Positions 35,583 to 44,324 of a stretch of 64,000 nt of DNA are shown here, piece after piece; positions within the stretch are counted from its first letter, which is position 1, and each line of letters begins with the position of its first letter. The stretch spans positions 62,001 to 126,000 of the forward strand of contig QJNS01000023.1 in assembly GCA_004154925.1 (NCBI GenBank), given 5' to 3'. The translations under genes were made by a program, and so were the position numbers. Origin of the DNA: Monosporascus cannonballus. Taxonomy: Eukaryota > Ascomycota > Sordariomycetes > Xylariales. A model generated the notes under the pieces. It was not told the DNA's origin. It saw only the letters and a list, made by a program, of their open reading frames with translations, and did not search any database.

Positions 35583-35803
35583 CAGAAGCTTGCAAAATCG
35601 GTGTCACCCCTGCTGCACAAAAATTAAGTCTGAGCACAGACCATGTGAGCCATTTTGGCCCCCCCACTTTGCGCCTGTGTCGTACTAGGTACTTTAGTGG
35701 GTCGTTACTTTATTCTTAGATGAAACACAGTGCCATTTTCCAGTTTGGAGACCCGTGATTGACCTACTGATTTGAAGCTTGCTTTGCTGACTAAGGAGCT
35801 GTT
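35583..35803 (+). repeat. Left terminal inverted repeat (about 220 bp)
   Basis: It pairs with the reverse complement of 43620-44039 minus the MITE. Matching blocks include GCAAAATCGGTGTCACCCCT, GCACAGACCATGT, TACTTTATTCTT, ACTGATTT.AAGCTT.CTTT and TTTGCTGACT. Differences are mostly single substitutions plus small indels. The inner boundary is approximate. Confidence 0.82.
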
Positions 35804-36011
35804 ATAGCTAGGAAATGATCTCTCGCTTCTGCTGGACAGCTGAACTACAGTATGAGACGATGGGGCTGGCGTTCAAGAACCATCGGTTCCCTGCCGCCGT
35901 TTTTGGCTGCCCCACAGACAGAACCACAATATTCCCTGCGACATTGTGTTGACGTTCTTGGCTTTCCAACATCAATCAGCCCCAAGCCACCCCAGACCGT
36001 TACATACGACT

Positions 36012-36983
36012 ATGGCGCCGAACCTTGCCGACTCCCAGCATGACCAGATCCGAGACATGATCAAAGGTGGGTTCAAGAATGCTGCCATCGCCGACACTGC
36101 CCGCTGCAACATCCGATCCCTCAAACGAATACGATCAAAGCTTCGATGCTTTGGCACCACCAGAGCCCCTCCGAATGGGGCCGGACGACGTCGAATCATC
36201 ACGCCTCCGATGTTGCAAGCGTTGCTCGATCACCTCGAGAAGCCCGATCTATACCAAGACGAGATGGCCATCTATTTATACGACGAGTTCGAGGTTCTCT
36301 TGACCACTTCTAGTATTAGTAGGGCTTTGGCATCGGCACGCTGGTCGAAGAAAGTGGCTCGCCGTATCGCGAGGGAGCGAAACGCAGACCTTCGAGATTT
36401 CTACCTGTATAAGTTGTCGGCATTCCGATCATACCACTTGGTATACGTAGACGAATCGGGATGTGACAGCCGTATCGGCTTTAGACGGACTGGGTGGTCT
36501 CCCCTAGGAGTAACGCCGGTCCAAGTTACTCGATTCCACCGTGATCGTAGATACCAGATCCTACCGGCCTATTCACAGGACGGTGTGGAGCTCGTACGCA
36601 TATATCCGAGATCAACTGACAGTGACGTCTTTGAGGATTTCATTGAGCAGCTTTTGCAGCACTGCGGCAGATGGCCAGAACCAAAGTCGGTCCTCGTAAT
36701 GGACAATGCCTCATTCCATCGCTCGGATCGCGTTACGCAACTGTGCGAGGAGGCTGGAGTAAAGCTACTCTACCTCCTTCCGTACTCGCCGGACCTAAAT
36801 CCGATCGAGGAGTTCTTTGCAGAGTTAAAGGCGTTCATCAAGCGAAACTGGCAACGCCATAGCCGTAGTCCCGACCAAAACTTCGAAGCATTCTTAAAGT
36901 GGTGTGTCGACACCGTAGGGGCAAGAAAGTCGAGCGCTGAGGGCCATTTTCGGCATGCCGGCATTATTATTGAAGAGATATGA
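36012..36983 (+). CDS. Tc1/mariner (IS630) superfamily DD34E transposase, apparently intact
   Basis: 323 aa from ATG 36012 (an upstream in-frame ATG at 35946 is possible). It cuts and joins the TIR ends at TA sites in the nucleus. The N-terminus carries a helix-turn-helix region (SQHDQIRDMIKGGFKNAAIADTARC, then RSLKRIRSKLRCFG) and a second DNA-binding segment (GRRRIITPPMLQALLDHL). The catalytic triad is visible: Asp147 in VYVDESG, Asp231 in VLVMDNASFH and Glu266 in SPDLNPIEEFF. Exactly 34 residues separate the second Asp from the Glu, the DD34E class. The frame is uninterrupted and the composition normal, so the protein may be functional. It is convergent with the accessory ORF, with 33 bp between the two stop codons. 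Confidence 0.93.
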   Translation: MAPNLADSQHDQIRDMIKGGFKNAAIADTARCNIRSLKRIRSKLRCFGTTRAPPNGAGRRRIITPPMLQALLDHLEKPDLYQDEMAIYLYDEFEVLLTTSSISRALASARWSKKVARRIARERNADLRDFYLYKLSAFRSYHLVYVDESGCDSRIGFRRTGWSPLGVTPVQVTRFHRDRRYQILPAYSQDGVELVRIYPRSTDSDVFEDFIEQLLQHCGRWPEPKSVLVMDNASFHRSDRVTQLCEEAGVKLLYLLPYSPDLNPIEEFFAELKAFIKRNWQRHSRSPDQNFEAFLKWCVDTVGARKSSAEGHFRHAGIIIEEI

Positions 36984-37016
36984 AAGCGACCATGTATATT
37001 TCCATCTAATAATTAT

Positions 37017-38452
37017 TTATTGCAGCTGTGCACCGCATTTCTTAACCCAAGTCTCAATGTCGCGGACGAATCGTCGCGCAACGCCGCTCTTTACGCCATT
37101 TGTAATAAAGAACTCGGCATTTTGATCCTCATATACCAACTCTAGGTCCAGACCTTCCGCTAAAGTCAAGTCACAGGCCTTCTGGTACTCCATCTTAACG
37201 GCCTTCTTACTGAATCGTGAGCATTGCCAGTCGGTGTACCTCTGGACGGCAATGTCCAATGGTTCTGGGATCTCCAGGTGGTTGGAAGCCTTGGTTGCTG
37301 TGGTTCCTACGGATTCCAACTGTGATCCGGCCGGATACGGGGTCGGGGCTTGCGGGGACTGAGCGGGCAGCACATTAGTGATGTTGATGGGCGGGCAGCT
37401 CGCCAGAGAAGAGGGAGCTCTACGTTTCCTCTGACGTTCTCCGTCCTGCTGCTCTTCAGCATACAGCTGCTCGCGGACCTCATCTGGCACATCGTCGTGT
37501 GTCTGCAGCGTGCCGCCTTGCTGTACGTGCTTGATAAGGCTCTCCAGGTGGTGCGTCCTGAGCTTGTAGTGTTTCTTGCCAACGTTGTCAATCCAGCAAT
37601 GGGGCCCTAGATTACAAGGTGGCCCGGGACATCGCATCAGACTGTAAACATGCCGCCAAACCGGTGGACTGCCTGTAGCATTCTCTTCAGCGTCGAGGTC
37701 CAGGGTCTGCTGAGAGAGCATGTCCTGAGTGGCCGACGGGTGCTTTCGCTTGGTGCCTCCCCGAGCTGAGGTAGTCGCGCCACCCGGCTCTATATAATTG
37801 AAGGATATGTCCATCCTGAGCTTCTTTCCGATCCGGAGTAAATGGCTCCATGTTTGGAGCTGCATCTCTAAGACTGTCCAGTCAATATCGACGCCATCGA
37901 AATGCATATGAAGGTTACGCTCTGTGCGGTCGGTCACGGATACTACGACGGATGTGTCGTCGGTGCTGAGAGACTTATTCGAGAACTTTCTTGTCAAAAG
38001 CTTATTCAGCTTCGGGTGTAAAATAGTTGTCCAGAAGGCATTAGGAGCTAGAACGAGGTTGGGTTCCGTTTGTTTTGCAACTTGTTTACTATTCACAGTT
38101 ACCTTCCATTCTATAGTGTAATGGATGCAGGTTGGCCGCTGTTCATCGTAAGTTCTGTCCTTGCTCCAATCAGCTAACTGTAGCAGCGGCAATGCGCCTT
38201 GGCTATGACATCGTTCAGTTTGACGGGTCGACGTCACGTTGCGGGTATCATCGAATGCTTGGGACGGTTCGGTAGACGGTTTTTCGCTTCGTGTCTCGAT
38301 TGTATCGTCGGCAAGGAATTCGTCTGGCTCGAATTGTGCCCAAAAGTCATCCTGGTCTAGATACGAATCTTGTAGAAGCTTAGCATTTATCAGTTCATCC
38401 GATACTTACCCATCTGCTCACCCATTTCAAGCGTATTCTGTAAGATCGCCAT
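37017..38452 (-). CDS. Transposon accessory protein, unknown function (464 aa)
   Basis: Exon 1 38452-38410 and exon 2 38368-37017. The intron is only 41 nt (GTAAGT donor, GCTAAGC branch, AAG acceptor). The product starts MAILQNTLEMGEQMDSYLDQDDFWAQFEPDEF. A central region contains Cys/His clusters (MRCPGPPCNLGPHCWID followed by KLRTHHLESLIKHVQ) that could bind metal. A basic patch (RQRKRRAPSS) could be a nuclear signal. The C-terminal block (WQCSRFSKKAVKMEYQKACDLTLAEGLDLEL ... GVARRFVRDIETWVKKCG) is also preserved in the decayed copy at 39.3-40.0 kb, so it is probably the functional core. Lying tail-to-tail with the transposase inside the TIRs suggests a role in transposition or its control. 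I do not recognise the family. Confidence 0.75.
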
Positions 38453-38899
38453 GACGGATGTGGTACTTGACAGTGCTTGCCGCCCAGGATGATGCCGCCA
38501 GGGACCTAAGGCAGGAATGTAGTATTGATATGTGAGGTGGCCCCTGCACGCCCCACTTTCTCACAAATTAGACAAAAACATACCGTTTCTATGCTTCTTG
38601 TTTTCTAATGCACTGTTGCCCAGAAAAGACGGATCATGGATATTTCAGCGGTCTCGGGACAACACTTGAAAAGTTCGATGTCAACTTTACCGGATAATCA
38701 TTCGCGACGCTGCCGAACCATCTCGTCCCCTATCGAAAGTGCGCACGCTGCCCATGTCCCATGATTTACCTGACTCGAAATGGTTGACGGTTCGGATCTG
38801 GCGAAAGAGGCGCGGTGAAGTTATAGACCCGGGGATGGCGAATTCTCACCAAACCTATCGCAAGGTATAATACATCGGCGAACCCCTTTTGTTATAGAG
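38453..38899. promoter_or_regulatory. Central region of the TIR element, upstream of divergent ORFs
   Basis: About 450 bp between the start of the minus-strand accessory ORF and the plus-strand small ORF. It must contain the promoter of the accessory ORF. No motif was assigned. Confidence 0.4.
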
Positions 38900-39196
38900 A
38901 TGCTCCAGCAAACATATTCCTCCGATCTAAAGAGCCACCCATCAACAGTAACAGCCATCCGTCGTTCGACCAATGCCTCCTCTTCGTCCCTTCTGCGTTA
39001 TCTCCTCGCAAATCCAACACGGCATTACACGCATCTCACAAAATACCCACGCCAGCACTGCCAACAGAGACATCCAAGAGAACCAGAATCGAGAGCGCTA
39101 GACACCGTAGCAGACTTGGCTACAGACGGATTGTTCTGGAATGGAGAATATGACGCGCTTAAGTACGAGATTCTAGAAGAGTTCGGGCTATCCTAG
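38900..39196 (+). CDS. Small ORF inside the element, 98 aa, unknown
   Basis: An ATG-initiated frame of 98 codons. The N-terminal half is Ser/Thr/Arg-rich. The C-terminal half (ALDTVADLATDGLFWNGEYDALKYEILEEFGLS) looks protein-like and helical. No domain is recognised. It may be a fragment of a larger element gene or a short real protein. Confidence 0.35.
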   Translation: MLQQTYSSDLKSHPSTVTAIRRSTNASSSSLLRYLLANPTRHYTHLTKYPRQHCQQRHPREPESRALDTVADLATDGLFWNGEYDALKYEILEEFGLS

Positions 39197-39299
39197 AGTT
39201 GCGGAGATTAAGTACTACGTGTCCTCGCCGACAGCTCTTCTGCAGGGCCCTTCCTAGATCCCGAAATGAACATATAGGGGCCAATAATGTGATGGGTCC

Positions 39300-39999
39300 T
39301 CGTATAACTCAGCAGTTCTTGGTTCTCTCACCGCACCTGGACTTGAACGTGACTGCGAACAAGGCTATGCCTTAAAAGGGCTATAGCGACGTGCTCGATA
39401 AAATTCGCACACAGTTAATGCGGAGGAGCAGCAATACTTGGGACGCAAACGAAAGTGCGATGCTTCTTCACCGACTCGCCTGCTCCCGATTCAGATCGCC
39501 AACGTCATGCCCGGCAAAGCACCTGAAGCGTTGACGGAAAGCCAGCATCCATGCTTCGCAGCCCTATTAAGATCTCAGGGTCAAAAGACGCGGCTGTTAA
39601 GAGACATTGCGATTGGCAATGCTCGTAAGTTGACAATGGAGACCTTAAACTAGAATTTCGAAAAGCTCGAGACTTAGCCTTAGCTGATGGCCTTAATCTT
39701 GAGCAACTTCATGAAGAACATGTCGCAGAATAAGGGTAACTGCTTAGTCACTTACGCTGTTGGCATCCCGCAATAACGTTGTTCGGGGGCTCCCACAGTA
39801 TATATAAAGCTTTCTAGCCACTGCTCTCTAGAGCCTGAGATCATGCATGTTAATATACGCTTTTCACACCTTATGCAACCTTTTCTCGCGATCAGCCTAA
39901 CTGTTACAGAACAAGATTCTCAGTTTTTAGTGGAGCAAGGCGTTAAGCGTGGTATCGCTAAGCGATTTGTCCGTGATATGAATGAAGACTTGGGCTAAG
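39300..39999 (+). pseudogene. Decayed inverted paralogue of the accessory ORF
   Basis: Pieces of protein similarity to the 464-aa accessory ORF run in order on the opposite strand. SDVLDKIRTQL corresponds to DDVPDEVREQL. AEEQQYLGRKRK then LLPIQIANVMPGKAPEA corresponds to AEEQQDGERQRKRR then CPPINITNVLPAQSPQA. RKARDLALADGLNLEQLHEEHVAE corresponds to QKACDLTLAEGLDLELVYEDQNAE. After a roughly 180-bp gap (possible intron or insertion), QFLVEQGVKRGIAKRFVRDMNEDLG corresponds to EFFITNGVKSGVARRFVRDIETWVK. Frameshifts and stops interrupt it. The divergence shows it is an old copy or a related element's gene, not a recent duplication. Confidence 0.75.
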
Positions 40000-40453
40000 T
40001 AATACGAAGCATTATAAATAGGGCAAATGTTATATTCCCACAATTTCAATTTACGGTTTTTAATAGAGAGCCCAGTATGCCGAAAGTGAACCCTCGGCAC
40101 TTAACTTTCTTGACCTTACTGCGTCGACGTTCTCATGCCGACCGAGATATTTGCAAGTAGGCACGTCTGCTGGCTGAGGCGAGATGATTTGATTGGTAAA
40201 CATGCAGATCCCGTGACTGGCGCAGCCTCATCGGTGAACGACATCGATGAGGGGCATTTTTGCTCTTCCTTGCGAGTTGAACTGACCGCGAAGTATTGAG
40301 GCCAACTGATACCTACCACGAACGGACGAACAGTTTACCGAACATCACGCCGACTGCTCCCCACTACAGTTATCGTCTCCAAGCCCTTAAACCGCTACTT
40401 TACCGAACGTCGTGCCGGTTACGGCTTGGCAGCCCCGCGCAGCCCAACTTGCG
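40000..40453. other. Region upstream of the NLR gene
   Basis: About 450 bp without a gene. It presumably holds the NLR promoter and 5' UTR. A TATAAAT-like sequence near 40012 may belong to the decayed copy's 3' end. Confidence 0.4.
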
Positions 40454-43253
40454 ATGGCTGAAGGACTCGGTGTCGCTGCGAGTGCCATCGCAGTTATTGA
40501 ACTATCAGCCAAGGTCGCTTCTTTATGCCTACAATACTCCAAGGACGTCAAGCATGCTGAAGAGGATATCATACGGATCCATGAAGAAATTATCCGCCTA
40601 AAGAACATTTCGAAGGAAGTTCAGAACCTCGTTAATAGTCCCAGAGGGGCAAAGCTCGAAGCATCCCAAAAGTTAGGCGACACGCTTAAGGACAGTCAAT
40701 CGCGACTTGAAAGGCTGGACCACGAATTGACCCCCAGCAAAGGACGTCAGGCGATGAAACAATTTGGGCTCCGTGCTTTGAAATGGCCATTCAAAAGCAA
40801 GGACGTTGAAAAAATAATACAAGACCTTACGCGATGCACACAAATGATCTCTTTAAGTCTGCAGGTGGATCAGACGTAAGTATTGTTATCTGTTCTTTTT
40901 ATTAACAGACGTTAATGGGAACACAATGCAGTACTACTCTACTCGACATGGAAGGAGCAGCCTTCGACTCTCATGCGGAAGAATACAATCCGACGTGCCT
41001 CCAAGACACTCGAGTCGAACTTCTACACGATATTTCCAGATGGGCAAAGAATCCTCGGGCTGAGGCCATTTTCTGGCTGAATGGCATGGCTGGTACAGGA
41101 AAGTCGACCATCTCACGTACCGTGGCACGTTCCTTCTCTAAGGGCGGCCAGCTCGGTGCCAGCTTCTTCTTCAAGAGGGGTGAGGGTGATCGAGGAGGGA
41201 TATCCAAGTTCTTTACTACGATCGCCGCTCAGCTGGTTAAGAGAGTGCCGGCCCTTGCACCGCACGTCAAGAATGCCATCGATGCCGACCCTGCCATTTT
41301 CGGAAAGGTAATGCGGGAGCAGTTCGAGAAGCTCATCCTCGAGGCTCTATCGAAACCTCCTCAAGCTGCTTGGAAAGTTAACGCCCTTGTTATTGTTGTC
41401 GACGCACTGGATGAGTGCGAACGAGATGAAGATATCAGAACCATCATCCATCTCTTCTCTCGCGCCAACGCTCTACGGTCACCACGAATACGAATATTTA
41501 TGACCAGTAGGCCCGAATTGCCTATTCGTCTCGGTTTTAACGCCGTCAAGGGCGCTTATCAAGACTTGGTTCTTCATAAAATACCCGAACCAGTGATTGA
41601 GCACGATCTATTAGCGTACTTCAAACACGAGCTCACGAAGATCAAAAACGATTATAATTGCTCTGTATCGAAAGACAGACAACTATCACAAAATTGGCCC
41701 GAGCAATCGGATATTCAGATTCTCGTAGAGATGGCCATTCCCCTTTTCATCTTCGCTGCGACAGCCTGCCGCTTCCTCGCCGATCGCAAAGGCGGCAACC
41801 CTAACAAAAAGCCTCAAAAGGTTCTGAAGCATCGAACCAAAAGTCAGGAGTCCAAACTAGATGCAACATATCTGCCCGTATTGGACCAAATGCTCGTCGG
41901 TCTATCCAGTCGGGAGATAAATGAGGCCCTCCAAGAATTTCGAATTATTGTAGGCTCGATCGTCGTTCTTGCGAGCCCTCTCTCAACTTCTGCCCTAGCG
42001 CGAATGCTCAATATGGTGCAAGATACTGTCGACGACAGACTAGACTTACTTTATTCGGTGCTGGATGTCCCTTCGTCGTCAAGCTCACCTGTCAGGCTGT
42101 TACACCTTTCGTTTCGCGACTTCCTTTTGGACCCTGAGAAGAAAGATAAAAACCCGTTCTGGGTAAACGAGAAGGAAACCCATAGGCAGCTGGCTGCGCA
42201 ATGTTTACGCGTAATGGACGAAGCTCTTCGGACAGATATCTGCGGAGTACAATGGCCAGGAACTCCTCATTTATCTATCGATCCCCGGATAATAAGCGAC
42301 AATCTACGACCAGAAGTCCAGTATGCATGTCAGTACTGGGTTTACCACATACAGCAAGCAGAAGATTATGTGTATGATAGTGATCAAATCCACGATTTCC
42401 TTAAGCGACATTTCCTCCACTGGCTAGAGGCATTAAGCCTTATAAGAAGGGCCTCGGAAAGTCTTCAAAGCATCAAAACATTACAATCACTCCTCCAGGT
42501 ACATTACTACCTGGCCAAGTGCTACGGGACTGATCTGCTAATTTAACCTAGGCAGGAAGCTGTACACAATTATCATACTTCCTCGACGATGCTATTCGCT
42601 TTATTCTTGCGAACATATCAATAATGCAACATGCGCCTCTCCAAACATACTGCTCAGCACTTGTATTTGCGCCGGAAAAAAGTGTTATACGTAACATGTT
42701 CCAAAATGACATTCCTGCCTGGATATCTCTTAATTCAAAAGCAGAAATGTATTGGGGCAAATGCCTACAGACGCTCGAAGGCCATAACGATAGGGTTAAT
42801 TCAGTCGCGTTCTCGCACGACTCGAAGCTCGTGGCCTCGGCATCAGGCGATAAGACGGTCCGGATCTGGTCGGCCGATACGGGAAGCTGTTTACGAAAAG
42901 TTAATCTTGGTACCGTTTCTCGGAGCTTGTCTTTTGATAGGAAAAACCAGACTCTTCTTACTGATGCAGGTATTATCTCTATCGACGGTCTGTCTAAGCC
43001 AGTAAAAGCTACCAATGCTATTAACAAATCTTTCGCATCCGCTTCGGCCCTAACTAACTATGGACGAGACCATCGCCTCGGCTACGGTCTCAGCACGGAT
43101 TGTTACTGGATTACTTTACATGGAAACAACTTGCTTTGGTTGCCAGTAGATTCACGACCACTATGTTTAGCGGTGTCTGGTTCTACTGTAGTGATCGGCT
43201 GCAACTCGGGAAAAATTAATATCATGCGGTTTTCCGCAAAAGGGTTACTATGA
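40454..43253 (+). CDS. NLR-type STAND receptor: HeLo-like N-terminus, NACHT NTPase, WD40 C-terminus
   Basis: Exons 40454-40875, 40932-42498 and 42552-43253 join in frame to 896 aa. Fungal NLRs of this type act in the cytosol in non-self recognition and regulated cell death. The N-terminus (MAEGLGVAASAIAVIELSAKVASLCLQYS) matches the HeLo-like/STAND N-terminal family. The second exon opens with the usual FDSHAEEYNPTCLQDTRVELLHDI. The NACHT domain has Walker A GMAGTGKST (192-200), Walker B LVIVVDALDEC (293-303) and a downstream FMTSRPELPI sensor. The splice at 42498/42552 joins SLLQ to AGSCTQLSYFLDDAIRFIL and restores the standard linker APLQTYCSALVFAPEKSVIRNMF. One canonical WD40 repeat (CLQTLEGHNDRVNSVAFSHDSKLVASASGDKTVRIW, starting near residue 734) is followed by a weaker 120-residue tail. 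No frameshift is seen. It lies inside the TIR element, in the same orientation as the transposase. Confidence 0.9.
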
Positions 43254-43619
43254 CTTTCATTTAGCGCTTGATTTTTTAGCATAGTTTGTAAATACATTCC
43301 ATATTTTCTAATATCTTTGCAAAAGAGGGTCCTAGGGGAGCGGGTTGATTTATATTTGATGTTGCCCTTTGCGAGAACGTTCGAGCATCGTCGAGAATTC
43401 CCCGCCATGCGATGGTTTAATTACTGCTGCCCCGCTTTCCGGATAAGCTTAACTGAACGTACCGTGTAAGCGCCAAGACTTTGGAATGACCGTACGCTAA
43501 GACTTTCTTAGAGCTGACAGGGAGGAAGCCGATTTCGGTACCTACTGTAGTACTGTAACGGCTTTCTATATGCGTGGCAACGAAGTAGTCTCTAAGTGAA
43601 AGCAAAACGATACTGCACG
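43254..43619. other. NLR 3' flank to inner edge of right TIR
   Basis: About 370 bp without a gene. It probably holds the NLR terminator and any lost WD40-coding sequence. No WD40 remnant was recognised. Confidence 0.4.
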
Positions 43620-44039
43620 GTGCTACATAAGTCAGCAAAGTAAGCTTTAAATCAGTGGGCCAATGACAGTGTCTAAATTGGAAATGACACTGTATCCCAT
43701 TCAAGAATAAAGTACCGAGCCACTGAGTACCTACTATGATATCAGGCAAAATATTTAAAACACTGTCAGGTACCTGTGGGTCGCGCTAGTAGCTACGTTA
43801 TACAAATTAGGTGTAGTTTCTACATGGGCTAACTCTAGGTACATAGCAACCAGAACTCTAAATATGGGAAAGCGTTATGGGGCTCTAGCGCGTCGACCTG
43901 GCTTTGTTGTAAAAATTGCCCCTAACACCATAGTAGTAAGACAGAGGCGCAGAGTGGGAGGGCCAAAAATGGCTTACATGGTCTGTGCCCAGATTTTATT
44001 TTAGTGCAGTAGGGGTGACACCGATTTTGCAAGCTTCTG
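43620..44039 (-). repeat. Right terminal inverted repeat, split by a MITE
   Basis: Reverse-complement counterpart of 35583-35803. The outer half is 43934-44039 and the inner half about 43620-43733. Removing 43734-43933 plus one TA gives a continuous match of about 220 bp to the left TIR, including ACTTTATTCTT and TTTGCTGACT. Confidence 0.82.
43734..43933. mobile_element. 200-bp MITE inserted in the right TIR
   Basis: It starts CTATGATATCAGGCAAAAT and ends in the imperfect inverse ATTGCCCCTAACACCATAG. It is flanked by TA on both sides (43732-43733 and 43934-43935) and has no coding capacity. The left TIR lacks it, so it is a precise insertion into the right TIR. TA target and CTATG...CATAG ends suggest a mariner-type MITE mobilised in trans. 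Confidence 0.8.
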
Positions 44040-44041
44040 TA

Positions 44042-44324
44042 TGAGTGGTTCAGTGGCGAGCACCGGGATTTTGAAGTTGTGCATTTGAACACGCCACCGG
44101 AGTAACTTTGCTTGGTGTGCCGATCAAATTACTGCAGTTTGCGCCTGTTTCGATAGCTAGTGACGAGGATGTTATGGTTAATCTCTCTGCTGCGCAGCGT
44201 CGTGCTTAAGTTGTTCCGGGCTAGTTACCAACTGAAACTTGAAACCTACTACCACAAATAAAAAGGCGAGAGACCCTGGAGCATCACGAAGTTCCTTGAT
44301 ACGGCGAGTTTTGTTCCGTTTGGT
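44042..44324. other. GC-normal flank between TIR element and RIP block
   Basis: About 280 bp of ordinary composition without a gene. Composition changes abruptly at about 44325. Confidence 0.5.

Larger units (their letters stand above)
35583..44039. mobile_element. Long-TIR Tc1/mariner-type element (8.46 kb) carrying transposase, accessory ORF and an NLR
   Basis: Both ends begin CAGAAGCTTGCAAAATCGG when read inward, and each is preceded outside by TA (35581-35582 and 44040-44041), the target duplication expected of Tc1/mariner. The inverted repeats can be followed for about 220 bp once a 200-bp MITE in the right copy is removed. Inside are an intact DD34E transposase (+), a two-exon accessory ORF (-), a decayed paralogue of that ORF (+) and an intact NLR gene (+). 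No further copy of the termini was found inside. Base composition is normal and no RIP is evident. The alternative is that the two TIRs belong to two partly deleted elements in inverted orientation with the NLR trapped between them. Confidence 0.7.
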
